A stretch of 64,000 nucleotides of DNA from Bifidobacterium boum (GTDB lineage Bacteria > Actinomycetota > Actinomycetes > Actinomycetales > Bifidobacteriaceae), in the NCBI RefSeq assembly GCF_000741535.1, contig NZ_JGYQ01000007.1, forward strand, positions 579,357 to 643,356, in the 5' to 3' direction. The notes under the pieces are model-generated. The model was not told the DNA's origin, made no database searches, and saw only the letters and a list, made by a program, of their open reading frames with translations. Each line of letters opens with the position of its first letter. Position 1 is the first letter of the stretch. Position numbers and translations under genes: made by a program. Positions 27,023 to 35,477 of this stretch are shown here, piece after piece.

Positions 27023-27742
27023 TCAGCGTTTGGACCGGCGGATCAGGGCGCCCGGCTGGTAGATGATGATGCTGCGTCCTTCCCGTGCGATCCACCCGCG
27101 GTTGGCGAATTCGGTCAACGCCTTGTTGACGGTTTCACGCGATGAGCCGACCAGTTGGGCGAGTTCCTCTTGGGTCAGATCATGCGGGATTTTCACGCCC
27201 GCTTCGACCGGAACACCAAAGCGGGATGCCAGATTGATGAGTGTTTTGGCGAGCCGTCCCGGCACGTCCATGAATACGAGGTCGCTGATACGTTCGTTGT
27301 TCGCGCGCATGCGTCCGGCAAGCACTTGGAGCATGTCGACGGCGACGCGCGGATACTGGTCGAGCCATGCGAACAACGCGTCGTGTTCAAGCCACACCAC
27401 TTGAGTGGGGTTGGAAATCGCGATTGCGGATGCGGTGCGTGGGCCGCCTTCGGGGTCGAACACGGGGATTTCGCCGAGCACCTCCCCCGGCGCGTGAATA
27501 CTGAGCAGTTGGATACGCCCGTCGCTGGAACGCCGGGTGAGTTTGACTCGACCGCGTTCAAGCAGGTACATGCGGTGGTCGGTGTCCCCTTCGGCGAAAA
27601 TCACGCCGCCCTTGCCGAATTGTGCTCGTTGCAGGTATGGCAGCAGGCGTGCGGCCTGCTGTTGGGAGACTTGTTTGAATAGTGCGGTGCGCAGCAGGAT
27701 GTTGTCAGGCTCCGGCATCGCATTGGGCTTGGGCATGACCAT
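27023..27742 (-). CDS. Crp/Fnr-family transcriptional regulator (GlxR-like)
   Basis: 239 residues. An N-terminal cyclic-nucleotide-binding-like barrel (GKGGVIFAEGDTDHRMYLLE; PGEVLGEIPVFD; PRTASAIAI) and a C-terminal helix-turn-helix (LTQEELAQLVGSSRETVNKA). The recognition helix SRETV is the one used by Crp proteins that bind TGTGA half-sites. The ATG at 27742 has AGGAGGAG upstream; the longer frame overlaps that site. Whether it binds cAMP is not decidable here. It may relate to the TGTGAG inverted repeats near 7.9 kb (inference). Confidence 0.92.
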   Translation of the reverse strand: MVMPKPNAMPEPDNILLRTALFKQVSQQQAARLLPYLQRAQFGKGGVIFAEGDTDHRMYLLERGRVKLTRRSSDGRIQLLSIHAPGEVLGEIPVFDPEGGPRTASAIAISNPTQVVWLEHDALFAWLDQYPRVAVDMLQVLAGRMRANNERISDLVFMDVPGRLAKTLINLASRFGVPVEAGVKIPHDLTQEELAQLVGSSRETVNKALTEFANRGWIAREGRSIIIYQPGALIRRSKR

Positions 27743-27817
27743 GGGCTCCTCCTTGCTGCCTCCGGACGCATACGGCACCTATTGTAACCTCTGTGTCTTC
27801 GCGCGCGCCGGGAAACG

Positions 27818-28933
27818 TCAGGATGACGGTTCGTCAGGCATGCCCGGATTGTCGGAGCGCGGATGCGAGGCGGCGAATATGAGCCGCCCGATCAGCCGGT
27901 CTCGGCTCATGCCGGTTTGCGAGCGCAGCGGGTCGACGCGACGGCGTGCCGATTTGACCGCCTTGTCGGAGAGTTTTTCGCGTGACGTGTTCAGGATGCG
28001 GGTCATGGCGGTGGCGTCGATGTCGTAGGCCATGGTCACGTGGTGGAGGACCGCCCCCGGTCCGGAACCGATCGGGGGGAATCGGCGTTGCGCGGCACCG
28101 GCGATTTTCCCGGCGTTTGAGGAGATGTCGTTGATGCCGGTGAATGTGGCGTCAATGCCGAGGTCGTGCAGTGCGTCAATCACCCATTGGTCGCATTGGC
28201 GGTAGGATTCCTCAATGCTCATGCCGGCGACGAAATCCCGGGGCGCATACAGGGAGTAGGTGATGGTGTTGCCTGGTTCGATGAACATCGCACCGCCGCC
28301 GGTGCATCGGCGTACGACGGTGAAACCTTCTTGCCGGGCTTGTTCGAGGTTGACTTCGTCTTCGAGTGATTGGAAACGTCCGATGACGACGGCCGGGGCC
28401 GCCCACTCCCAGAAACGCAGGGTGGCTGGCAGTTCTCCGCTGGCGACGCGTTCAGCCATGCGAATGTCCAGATCCATTTGGTCTTGGGGCATCCGTGGGA
28501 TGTCGTGGATGATCTGGGAGTTGAGCGCCTGCCATCGGGCGCGACGGCGGCGTTCGGCTTTCCGCTCGATTTGGTCGAGGACACGACGGTCCGCCGCGGG
28601 ACCCGGTTGGGGAGGAGTGTGCGGCTGAGGGGGCGATACGGCAAGGCCATGCCTGTCTGTATCAGTGCCGACCGCTCTGCGGAATGCGATGGTGAAGGCG
28701 TCTGCGTCGACGCCAATCAGGCGCACCTGCGGATGGGCGGAGCATACCGTTCCAAGGTCGTCCCCGTGGCATAGGGCGGTTTCGAGCGCGGCGAGCAGGG
28801 CACGCTGGCCGGTTTCGTCACCTTCCATGAAGAAGTCGCCGTCGATGTGGCAGGAGGTGACGAAGCCGGCCGGGTCGCATGAGACGCTGACCCCGACGAG
28901 TTTTCCGCCCGGGGTCTTGTATTCGCCGCGCAT
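27818..28933 (-). CDS. lplA: Lipoate-protein ligase with accessory domain at the N-terminus
   Basis: 371 residues. The catalytic domain (about residues 135-345) has RRCTGGGAMFIEPGNTITYS and NDISSNAGKIAGAAQRR, whose Lys matches the lipoyl-AMP-binding lysine of LplA. The first about 85 residues (GKLVGVSVSCDPAGFVTSCHIDGD) resemble the accessory domain that lies at the C-terminus in E. coli LplA, so the domain order is swapped. A charged linker joins them. It attaches lipoate to acceptor proteins; the glycine-cleavage H protein at 34.9 kb is the only acceptor in the window. The TM2 gene is 23 bases upstream on the same strand, so they may be co-transcribed. Confidence 0.88.
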   Translation of the reverse strand: MRGEYKTPGGKLVGVSVSCDPAGFVTSCHIDGDFFMEGDETGQRALLAALETALCHGDDLGTVCSAHPQVRLIGVDADAFTIAFRRAVGTDTDRHGLAVSPPQPHTPPQPGPAADRRVLDQIERKAERRRRARWQALNSQIIHDIPRMPQDQMDLDIRMAERVASGELPATLRFWEWAAPAVVIGRFQSLEDEVNLEQARQEGFTVVRRCTGGGAMFIEPGNTITYSLYAPRDFVAGMSIEESYRQCDQWVIDALHDLGIDATFTGINDISSNAGKIAGAAQRRFPPIGSGPGAVLHHVTMAYDIDATAMTRILNTSREKLSDKAVKSARRRVDPLRSQTGMSRDRLIGRLIFAASHPRSDNPGMPDEPSS

Positions 28934-28956
28934 ATGGTTGTCTTTCGGTTGGTCGC

Positions 28957-29550
28957 TCAGTCGCGCAGTTCGTAACCTTGGGCGTCGCGATGCCAGTCGC
29001 TGCCGGTGGAGGAGCTCAGAATGAGGATCGCTTCAATCAAGGACCAGATGCCGGTGATGACGGATCCGAAACCGAGGGTGAGGATGGTGATCAGCAGCTG
29101 TGCGACCGCTTTGCCGGTGTAGCCGAGATAGAAGTTGTGCGCACCGAAGCATCCGAGGAAAATGCCCAGTAGGCCTGCGGCGACCTTGGATTTCTGGCCG
29201 ACGTAGCCGTATCCCGCGCTGGTGGTCGGCGGATAGGGATAGCCCTGCGCACCCTGGTACTGCTGCTGGTACTGCTGCTGGTAGGGCTGTTCGTACGTCT
29301 GCTGGTACTGGTATTCGCCCGCCGGCTGGTAGCCGGGCTGGGCAGGTGTCTGTTCGACCGGTTGGGCGCCGTACTGGTAGGTGTTCTGGTATGGGGTGCT
29401 GCCCTGTCCGTAGGTGTATTCTGATGGCGCGGGCTGCGAGTACTGCGCGTACTGCTGTGTCGGAGCGTACTGGGTTTGCTCTTGCTGCTGCGGTGCATTG
29501 CTGCCAGGCGTCTCAGGGGCGGGTGGCTGTTGCTGATTGTTTTCTTCCAT
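28957..29550 (-). CDS. TM2-domain protein with Gln/Tyr-rich N-terminus
   Basis: 197 residues. The first about 115 residues are Gln/Tyr/Pro-rich with QQQYQQQY-type repeats and probably disordered. A TM2 domain follows with two hydrophobic helices (AAGLLGIFLGCFGAHNFYLG and AQLLITILTLGFGSVITGIW). TM2 proteins are small membrane proteins of unknown role. AGGGGG precedes the ATG at 29550. The gene is 23 bases upstream of lplA. Confidence 0.88.
   Translation of the reverse strand: MEENNQQQPPAPETPGSNAPQQQEQTQYAPTQQYAQYSQPAPSEYTYGQGSTPYQNTYQYGAQPVEQTPAQPGYQPAGEYQYQQTYEQPYQQQYQQQYQGAQGYPYPPTTSAGYGYVGQKSKVAAGLLGIFLGCFGAHNFYLGYTGKAVAQLLITILTLGFGSVITGIWSLIEAILILSSSTGSDWHRDAQGYELRD
29255..29278. repeat. 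Tandem 12-base repeat in the TM2 gene
   Basis: TGGTACTGCTGC occurs twice in a row, encoding the QQQY repeat; related partial copies follow to about 29310. Expansion or contraction would keep the frame. Confidence 0.55.
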
Positions 29551-29649
29551 GCCCCCTAGTATCGCATACCCGTTGCGGTCATGCCACCAGCGTTCCGTTG
29601 TTCTTGACCGTGTTGCTCTACCGTGGGCGATGGGCGTGATTAGGATACG

Positions 29650-29713
29650 AAATAAACCGCCCTGCATCCCCGTGCTGTATTGACTTCTTCCGTTGCACAG
29701 GATTGCAGGGCGG
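29650..29713 (-). terminator. Terminator after leuB
   Basis: CCGCCCTGCA (29657-29666) pairs perfectly with TGCAGGGCGG (29704-29713); on the minus strand the stem is followed by TTTATTT. The loop is long (37 bases). It lies 30 bases past the leuB stop. Confidence 0.6.
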
Positions 29714-29742
29714 CGGCTCACACGCTTGTGGCGTGAGAGGTA

Positions 29743-30780
29743 TCAAATGCGCGCCAAAATGTCGCGTCCCACTTCTTCAGTGGTGCGCTTGGTCGATCCG
29801 AGTTCGGCGATATCCGCTTCGACCGCGCGGTCGATTTTTGCGGCGGCCTCGTCGAATCCAAGGTGGCGCAGGAGCATCGCGCTCGACAGCACGGCGGCCG
29901 TCGGGTTGGCGATCCCCTTGCCTGCGATATCCGGGGCCGACCCGTGGATCGGCTCGAACATCGAGGGGTATTCGTTGGAAGCATTGATGTTGCCGGAGGC
30001 GGAGTATCCGACGCCTCCGACCACGGCACCCGCCTCATCGGTGAGAATGTCGCCGAAGAGGTTGTCGGTGAGAATCACGTCGAAGCGCGAGGGGTTCGAC
30101 ACGAGGAAGATCGTGGTCGCGTCGATGTGCAGGTAGTCGTGTGTGACCTGCGGGAATTCCTCGCCGACCTTGTCGACGATCCGCTGCCACATGTCGCCCG
30201 CGTTGACGAGCACGTTCTTCTTGTGTACGAGCGTGACGTGCTTCTTGCGCTTCATGGCGAGCTGGAAGGCGTAACGGACCACGCGTTCGACACCAAAGGC
30301 CGTGTTGATGGACACTTCGGTGGCCACTTCGTTCGGCGTGCCGCGACGGACCGCGCCGCCGGCGCCGCAGTACAGGCCTTCGGTGCCTTCACGCACGACA
30401 ACGAAATCGATGTCGCCCGGGTTGGCGAGCGGCGAGGTGACACCACGGTACAGTTTGGACGGACGCAGGTTGATGTACTGGTCGAGTGAGAACCGCAGTT
30501 TGAGCAACAGACCACGTTCGAGAATACCGGCTTTGATGCGCGGATCGCCGACCGCACCAAGCAGGATAGCATCCGTGCCCTTGATGCGTTCGAGATCCTC
30601 GTCCGGCAGGATGGCGCCGTCACGCAGGTAGCGCTCGGCACCGAGGTCGAAGTTTTCGTAGGTGAATGACGCCACGCCGTCGGCAGCTTTTTCGAGCGCC
30701 GCTTGGGCGACGGGGGTGACTTCCTTGCCGATGCCATCGCCCGGGATGACGGCGATCCGATATGTCTTGGTTGTGCTCAT
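29743..30780 (-). CDS. leuB: 3-isopropylmalate dehydrogenase
   Basis: 345 residues. It oxidatively decarboxylates 3-isopropylmalate in leucine synthesis. Motifs: [13 protein letters not shown] at the N-terminus, [19 protein letters not shown] for substrate, and the metal and NAD region [14 protein letters not shown] then [19 protein letters not shown]. This is the shorter actinobacterial form of the beta-decarboxylating dehydrogenase family. The leucine operon partners are not nearby, so it stands alone. The start has TAGTGT seven bases upstream. Confidence 0.96.
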   Translation of the reverse strand: MSTTKTYRIAVIPGDGIGKEVTPVAQAALEKAADGVASFTYENFDLGAERYLRDGAILPDEDLERIKGTDAILLGAVGDPRIKAGILERGLLLKLRFSLDQYINLRPSKLYRGVTSPLANPGDIDFVVVREGTEGLYCGAGGAVRRGTPNEVATEVSINTAFGVERVVRYAFQLAMKRKKHVTLVHKKNVLVNAGDMWQRIVDKVGEEFPQVTHDYLHIDATTIFLVSNPSRFDVILTDNLFGDILTDEAGAVVGGVGYSASGNINASNEYPSMFEPIHGSAPDIAGKGIANPTAAVLSSAMLLRHLGFDEAAAKIDRAVEADIAELGSTKRTTEEVGRDILARI

Positions 30781-30787
30781 GTTCGCG

Positions 30788-30793
30788 ACACTA
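30788..30793 (-). promoter_or_regulatory. -10-like element before leuB
   Basis: Minus-strand TAGTGT followed by CGCGAAC and ATG; a TTGACA lies 14 bases further upstream, closer than the usual 16-18 spacing. Confidence 0.35.
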
Positions 30794-30973
30794 GTCGGTT
30801 CACCTGTGTCAAGGACGCGAACGTTTCAAGTGCTGGACACGAGTCCGTATGCTGAAAACGTGTCCGTATTACGGCCGAATGATGCGCTTCGCCGGCATAT
30901 TGTCCACCGTGAAACCCACGATGATCCCGCCGCGGTGCAACCGCCGGCGAATCCGCATCCGCACAATCATCGA

Positions 30974-33382
30974 CTATTCGGTGATACCCATCGTCGCCAG
31001 GCACCACGCGTTCTCGTAAGAGATTTCCCGCCACTGCCGATACCTACCCGAAGTGCCGCCATGCCCGGCCTCGGTTTCGATTTTCTCGACAGCGTCCACG
31101 CCGGCCGCCTGAAGCCGCGCCACCCATTTGAGCGGTTCGACATACAGTACACGCGTATCGTTCATCGACGTGGTCACGAAAATCTTCGGGAAATCCCGCA
31201 CCCTGGCGTCCTTGGGGACAGGCGCGTTCTCATAGGGTGAATACGATTTCATATACGCGTACACGCCGCGGTCGTGCAACGGGTCGCCCCACTCATCCCA
31301 TTCGGTGACCGTCAACGGCAAAGACGGGTCAAGAATCGACGTCAACGCGTCCACAAACGGCACGTCAGCCTCGATACCCGCATAGCATTCGGGCGCCATA
31401 TTCGCAATCGCCCCCATGAGCAAACCCCCCGCCGAGCCGCCTTCGGCGACCGTGCGCGCCGGCGAAGCCAATCCCATGCGCTGCAAGGCGCGCGTCGCGT
31501 CGACGAAATCCTCGAACGTGTGCTTCTTGTTCATCCGGCGCCCCTGCTCATACCATGCGCGCCCCATCTCCCCGCCGCCGCGAGTGTGCACGACCGCGTA
31601 CAGTACGCCCCGGTCGAGCAGGCTGAGCCGCGCCACCGAGAACCCGGGGTCGGAACTGACCTCATAGGCCCCATAGCCGAGAATGAACATCGGGGATGAG
31701 CCGTCCGCACGAATGCCGAAGCGTTCAGCCTCACCAGGAGCCGCAGACAGGCGGTCACGCCGCCACACCAGCGACACGGGCACGTGTTCCCCGTCACGCG
31801 CCGTAACCCAGATACGGCGTTCCGCATACCGTGACGCGTCAAAATCCCCCAACACGCGGGCACATTTCAACACGGTGTCCACGCCAGTACGCGGGTCGAT
31901 CTCATGCAGCTCGCCAGGCCGCGTATACCCGGTGAACGAGTATCGCATACGAGGAGCGTCATACGAGGGATTGCCGCCCGCGCCAATCGAATACAGCCGT
32001 GCCTCACCGCCCTCACTCGCGGTATCCGGCGAGCCGAGCGCGTCAGGCACCAGCTCACGGAACCGCCACGGGCGAGCATGCAGGAAATCCTGCGCCGCCT
32101 CGTCCTTGGTCATCACCGCCACATGCGGCAAACTGTCCGCACGATACGACAACGCGACAAAATGCCGGTGCAACGCGATCCCGTCAATGGACAATCCGCG
32201 AGCGCCTTGAAGAATATCCGGATTACGCGGATCATGATACGGCGTGCCGACCGGCCGGCCGGACGCGCCGGCAAGCACCCGGTCACCCTGCTCGCACCCG
32301 TACGGGGAGCCCGCCGCCACGCATGTGCCCTCCCCCAAACGGTACGGCGGCTTATGCGTGCGCATATCGATGACATCAATCTGGAAATTCGGGTTCTGCG
32401 CGTTGTGATCCACCACAGCCACCGGAATATCCTCGCCATGCTCGCCTGCGCCTTCGAAACAGGCGAAACTCACGTCATATTCGACACCCTCACGACGCGG
32501 GATGAACGGGACGAACTCGCCGGTCGGATCATCAACCGGCAGCATGAGCACCTCGCTCGTGGTTTTCGAACCCGTGCCGATCACCACATGCCGTTCGTCG
32601 AAACTCAAGCCCACCCCGGCCCAGAACCGTTCGTCACGTTCACGGAACACCTCGACATCATCGACGACCGGCGTGCCGACCCGATGACGGAACACCGCGC
32701 ACGGCCGCCACGCGTCGTCAAGCACGGTGTAAAACACCCACGCCGCGTCAGGTGTGAAACACGCGTTCGAAATCCCTTCGAACACTTCGGGAAGCTCCTC
32801 GCCGGTCTCCACATCACGAATCCGGTAATCGTAGCGTTCATCGCCGTCCGTATCCACGCCGACCAGCAGCCAACGGCCGTCACGGCTGATATCCATCCCC
32901 CCGACACGGAAGAAATCATGCCCTTGCGATTCCCGATTCGCATCAAAATACACTTGCTCGCCCGGCATCGACCCGGGTTCCGCCTGCGGGTCGACCTGCG
33001 GCGGATCCCAATCATCCTGCCCGCGCACCGCAATCCTGCAGGAAACCGCATACTGGCTGCCCTCACGGGTACGCGAAAAATACCAGTACCCGTTCACCCG
33101 AACCGGCACCGACATATCCGTCTGCTCAACATGCGACGTGAACTCCTTGAACAGCGTCTCACGCAAGCCGTGCAACGACGCCATACGACGCTCGCAATAC
33201 TCATTCTGCGCTTTGACGTACGCGGCCAATTCCGGCGAATCCTTGTCACGCATCCACTCATACGGGTCCTCGACCACATCACCATGCGTCACGCGCCGAT
33301 GCGGCACCAGCCTGGCATGCGGCGGCTCAAGCCCGCGAGTACTCCCCTGCGACATTCCGGATTCACACTGTTCGTCGGTCAT
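30974..33382 (-). CDS. ptrB: Oligopeptidase B / prolyl oligopeptidase family (S9A)
   Basis: 802 residues. A seven-bladed propeller region in the first about 500 residues is followed by the S9 catalytic domain: nucleophile in AEGGSAGGLLMG, acid in VTTSMNDTRV, His in EAGHGGTSGRY. N-terminal RVTHGDVVEDPYEWMRD is typical of the family. It cleaves short peptides, probably after basic residues and in the cytoplasm, since no signal peptide is seen. The ATG at 33382 has TACGAT seven bases upstream; a GTG eight codons earlier is an alternative. Confidence 0.92.
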   Translation of the reverse strand: MTDEQCESGMSQGSTRGLEPPHARLVPHRRVTHGDVVEDPYEWMRDKDSPELAAYVKAQNEYCERRMASLHGLRETLFKEFTSHVEQTDMSVPVRVNGYWYFSRTREGSQYAVSCRIAVRGQDDWDPPQVDPQAEPGSMPGEQVYFDANRESQGHDFFRVGGMDISRDGRWLLVGVDTDGDERYDYRIRDVETGEELPEVFEGISNACFTPDAAWVFYTVLDDAWRPCAVFRHRVGTPVVDDVEVFRERDERFWAGVGLSFDERHVVIGTGSKTTSEVLMLPVDDPTGEFVPFIPRREGVEYDVSFACFEGAGEHGEDIPVAVVDHNAQNPNFQIDVIDMRTHKPPYRLGEGTCVAAGSPYGCEQGDRVLAGASGRPVGTPYHDPRNPDILQGARGLSIDGIALHRHFVALSYRADSLPHVAVMTKDEAAQDFLHARPWRFRELVPDALGSPDTASEGGEARLYSIGAGGNPSYDAPRMRYSFTGYTRPGELHEIDPRTGVDTVLKCARVLGDFDASRYAERRIWVTARDGEHVPVSLVWRRDRLSAAPGEAERFGIRADGSSPMFILGYGAYEVSSDPGFSVARLSLLDRGVLYAVVHTRGGGEMGRAWYEQGRRMNKKHTFEDFVDATRALQRMGLASPARTVAEGGSAGGLLMGAIANMAPECYAGIEADVPFVDALTSILDPSLPLTVTEWDEWGDPLHDRGVYAYMKSYSPYENAPVPKDARVRDFPKIFVTTSMNDTRVLYVEPLKWVARLQAAGVDAVEKIETEAGHGGTSGRYRQWREISYENAWCLATMGITE

Positions 33383-33389
33383 AGGCACC

Positions 33390-33395
33390 ATCGTA
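33390..33395 (-). promoter_or_regulatory. -10 element TACGAT before the oligopeptidase gene
   Basis: Minus-strand TACGAT, seven bases, then ATG; no ribosome-binding site in between. Confidence 0.35.
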
Positions 33396-33458
33396 AAGCA
33401 TGACACGGCTTGCGTTCGCCGGCGAGTTTGCCCCTACCGCGGAACACGCCTGCGACGA

Positions 33459-34673
33459 TCAGGCGATGTGCCGCAGATACGGCAGCATCGTTTTCATCAG
33501 ATTGGCACCAGTCGTCCCTGTGAACACCGGCACGTCAGTCACCGGAGCCGGCTGGGATTGCGTCATGCCATGCACCGGACCAAGCGGCGAGGATTCACGC
33601 GGACTGAGCTGCCGAATCCCGATGGCGAGCACACGCCCCGGATACCGTTTCGCAATGGTCGCGTACGTCGTCGGATCCTTCTGCCCGTCATCGCCGATCA
33701 GAATGAATTTCATGTCAGGAAAATCACCCATCAGCTGCTCGGCATACTCCAACTTATGCTGCACACCCGAGGGGATGAAGGTTTTCGGCCGCGGATCCAA
33801 ATCACGCAACAGCAGCGGACCGGCCGGGAACCCGTAATTCTCGATGAAATGACGGATTGAACTCTCCACATTCCACGGCGACGTGGACAGGTAGAAGAAC
33901 GGGGCGTCCGGGAAAATATCAGCGATCCGGTTGAACAACACCGCCATACCAGGGACGGATGCACGCTTGTGCGGGTTGAGCAGCAGCAGATTGTACGCCG
34001 CCTTCCACAACGTGGGCGCCTGCGTGATCATGATGGTGTCGTCCACGTCCGAAATCACCCCAACGCGCGTCCCCGGAGCGATGGTGAACAGGTTCGCGCT
34101 CACCGCATGCCGCCCGGCAACCTGATAGGAGACATGATGTATACCCGGCTCGAGCGTACGGTCAGCAACCAGATCAAGATACCCGGCGGAATCAGAGACC
34201 GCGAACTCGCTGCTGCGCTCGCGCACGCGGTCGACACGGTCGTAGACTTCGCTGGTGCCGACTTGCACGGTTTCCACCGGTACGTTGTCGATGGAAAGTT
34301 TGACCCTCACGTGAGGCGCCGGGACGGCGAGCATGCCCCGCCAGCCGCGCATCAGCGTGCCCGGCTCGCGGTGTACCGGCTCGTATACCGTTCGGCAGAT
34401 GAGTCGGGAAAAATCGTTGGTGCCGTATCCGACATATGGTTCGACTTGCTGACGCCAATGCAGATTGCGCACGATGGTCGTTGAGATTTTGGCCCATAGG
34501 CTGAATATGCCGGTGACCACGCGGCGGAAGATTCTCACCGGCAGTGGTTTGCTGTCGATTTGCTCGTGTTTTGATGCAGCATCGAAGGTGGTGACGACGC
34601 GGCGGGCGGGAATCGGCACGGTCGGCATGTCATCATCATTCCGATTGTGTGGGAATTGTGTAATGCTGCTCAT
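33459..34673 (-). CDS. App1-like (DUF2183) phosphatase-domain protein
   Basis: 404 residues. The C-terminal half is a HAD-like domain of the App1/DUF2183 family: GVISDVDDTIM carries the DxDxT nucleophile motif, followed by FFYLSTSPWNVES and FILIGDDGQKDP. The yeast relative is a phosphatidate phosphatase; the bacterial substrate is unknown. The N-terminal about 200 residues contain a beta-rich accessory region (LRVKLSIDNVPVET-like). No clear signal peptide, although FRRVVTGIFSLW is mildly hydrophobic. The ATG at 34673 has TATGAT six bases upstream and GGGGG between. Confidence 0.85.
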   Translation of the reverse strand: MSSITQFPHNRNDDDMPTVPIPARRVVTTFDAASKHEQIDSKPLPVRIFRRVVTGIFSLWAKISTTIVRNLHWRQQVEPYVGYGTNDFSRLICRTVYEPVHREPGTLMRGWRGMLAVPAPHVRVKLSIDNVPVETVQVGTSEVYDRVDRVRERSSEFAVSDSAGYLDLVADRTLEPGIHHVSYQVAGRHAVSANLFTIAPGTRVGVISDVDDTIMITQAPTLWKAAYNLLLLNPHKRASVPGMAVLFNRIADIFPDAPFFYLSTSPWNVESSIRHFIENYGFPAGPLLLRDLDPRPKTFIPSGVQHKLEYAEQLMGDFPDMKFILIGDDGQKDPTTYATIAKRYPGRVLAIGIRQLSPRESSPLGPVHGMTQSQPAPVTDVPVFTGTTGANLMKTMLPYLRHIA

Positions 34674-34679
34674 GCCCCC

Positions 34680-34685
34680 ATCATA
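34680..34685 (-). promoter_or_regulatory. -10 element TATGAT before the App1-like gene
   Basis: Minus-strand TATGAT, GGGGGC, ATG. The G-run could serve as a weak ribosome site, so this start is less certain to be leaderless. Confidence 0.35.
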
Positions 34686-34847
34686 CGGTGAGGTCATGAA
34701 GAACGGATGACGCCATCATGCGAGTTCCGGAAGAATTCAGGGATGGCTCAGGGATATTCCCGATGGACATTTCCGATACGCACGGCCAGTATCGTCCAAT
34801 CGTCGACCGTTTGCCGATGCTTGACGGACAGAACCGGTCCACCTTCT

Positions 34848-34889
34848 GCTTCTGCCGACGCTGACGGGTGCCTCGGCGTCGGCAGAAGC
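34848..34889 (-). terminator. 14-bp perfect hairpin after gcvH
   Basis: GCTTCTGCCGACGC (34848-34861) and GCGTCGGCAGAAGC (34876-34889) are exactly complementary with a 14-base loop, 13 bases past the gcvH stop. No T-run follows. Confidence 0.55.
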
Positions 34890-34902
34890 TGACGGCAATG
34901 TC

Positions 34903-35316
34903 TTACAGCCGCCGCAGGATCGCCGCATACTCATCGGCGGACAACAGGTCAGGCTCATCGTCATCAAGCTCGATTTTGACGATCCAGCCTTCGCCGTACG
35001 GATCATTGTTGATGACACCCGGGTCGTCGGCGACATCCCGGTTGACGTAGCGGATGGTGCCCGCAACCGGACAGACCAACGGTTCCACCGCTTTGGAGGA
35101 TTCCAGTTCGACGATCTCATCGCCGGCTTCGACGCGGGTGCCCACTTCCGGCAGGTCGACGAACACGAGGTCGCCAAGCTGGTTGGCGGCGTATTCGGTG
35201 ATGCCGATGGCAGCGGGTTCGACACTTTCGTCGACCCACACGTGTTCGTCGGAATAGTTCAGGTGGTCGGGAACCTCGAGGTTCGGGCGATCATCTTCTT
35301 GCTCGTTGTTGCTCAT
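34903..35316 (-). CDS. gcvH: Glycine cleavage system H protein
   Basis: 137 residues. A lipoyl-carrier protein: YSDEHVWVDES at the N-terminus, ITEYAANQLGDLVFVDLPEVG, and the lipoyl-lysine loop IVELESSKAVEPLV. H protein normally shuttles aminomethyl groups between GcvP, GcvT and Lpd, but none of those is in the window, and a lipoate ligase gene is 6 kb away. The start at 35316 has TACGCT six bases upstream and no ribosome site. It could serve another lipoyl-dependent role. Confidence 0.93.
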   Translation of the reverse strand: MSNNEQEDDRPNLEVPDHLNYSDEHVWVDESVEPAAIGITEYAANQLGDLVFVDLPEVGTRVEAGDEIVELESSKAVEPLVCPVAGTIRYVNRDVADDPGVINNDPYGEGWIVKIELDDDEPDLLSADEYAAILRRL

Positions 35317-35477
35317 GATGCCAGCGTAACGCATGAAGCCAACAGCCGTGCCGACTGCGGCATATCCAGCAGTACCGTCCGGATAGCAGAACGCCGACCG
35401 GTGTATCCGCCGCAATCCTGTAAGTCAGGACGCATCGGATGGCACCGGCCGGCGTGTTGACGGGTTGGTGGGCCGGT

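Noticed and set aside
31904..33403. 499-codon plus-strand frame
   Set aside because: Lies fully antisense to the oligopeptidase gene, has Arg/His-rich composition and no recognisable motif; a shadow of high-GC codon use.
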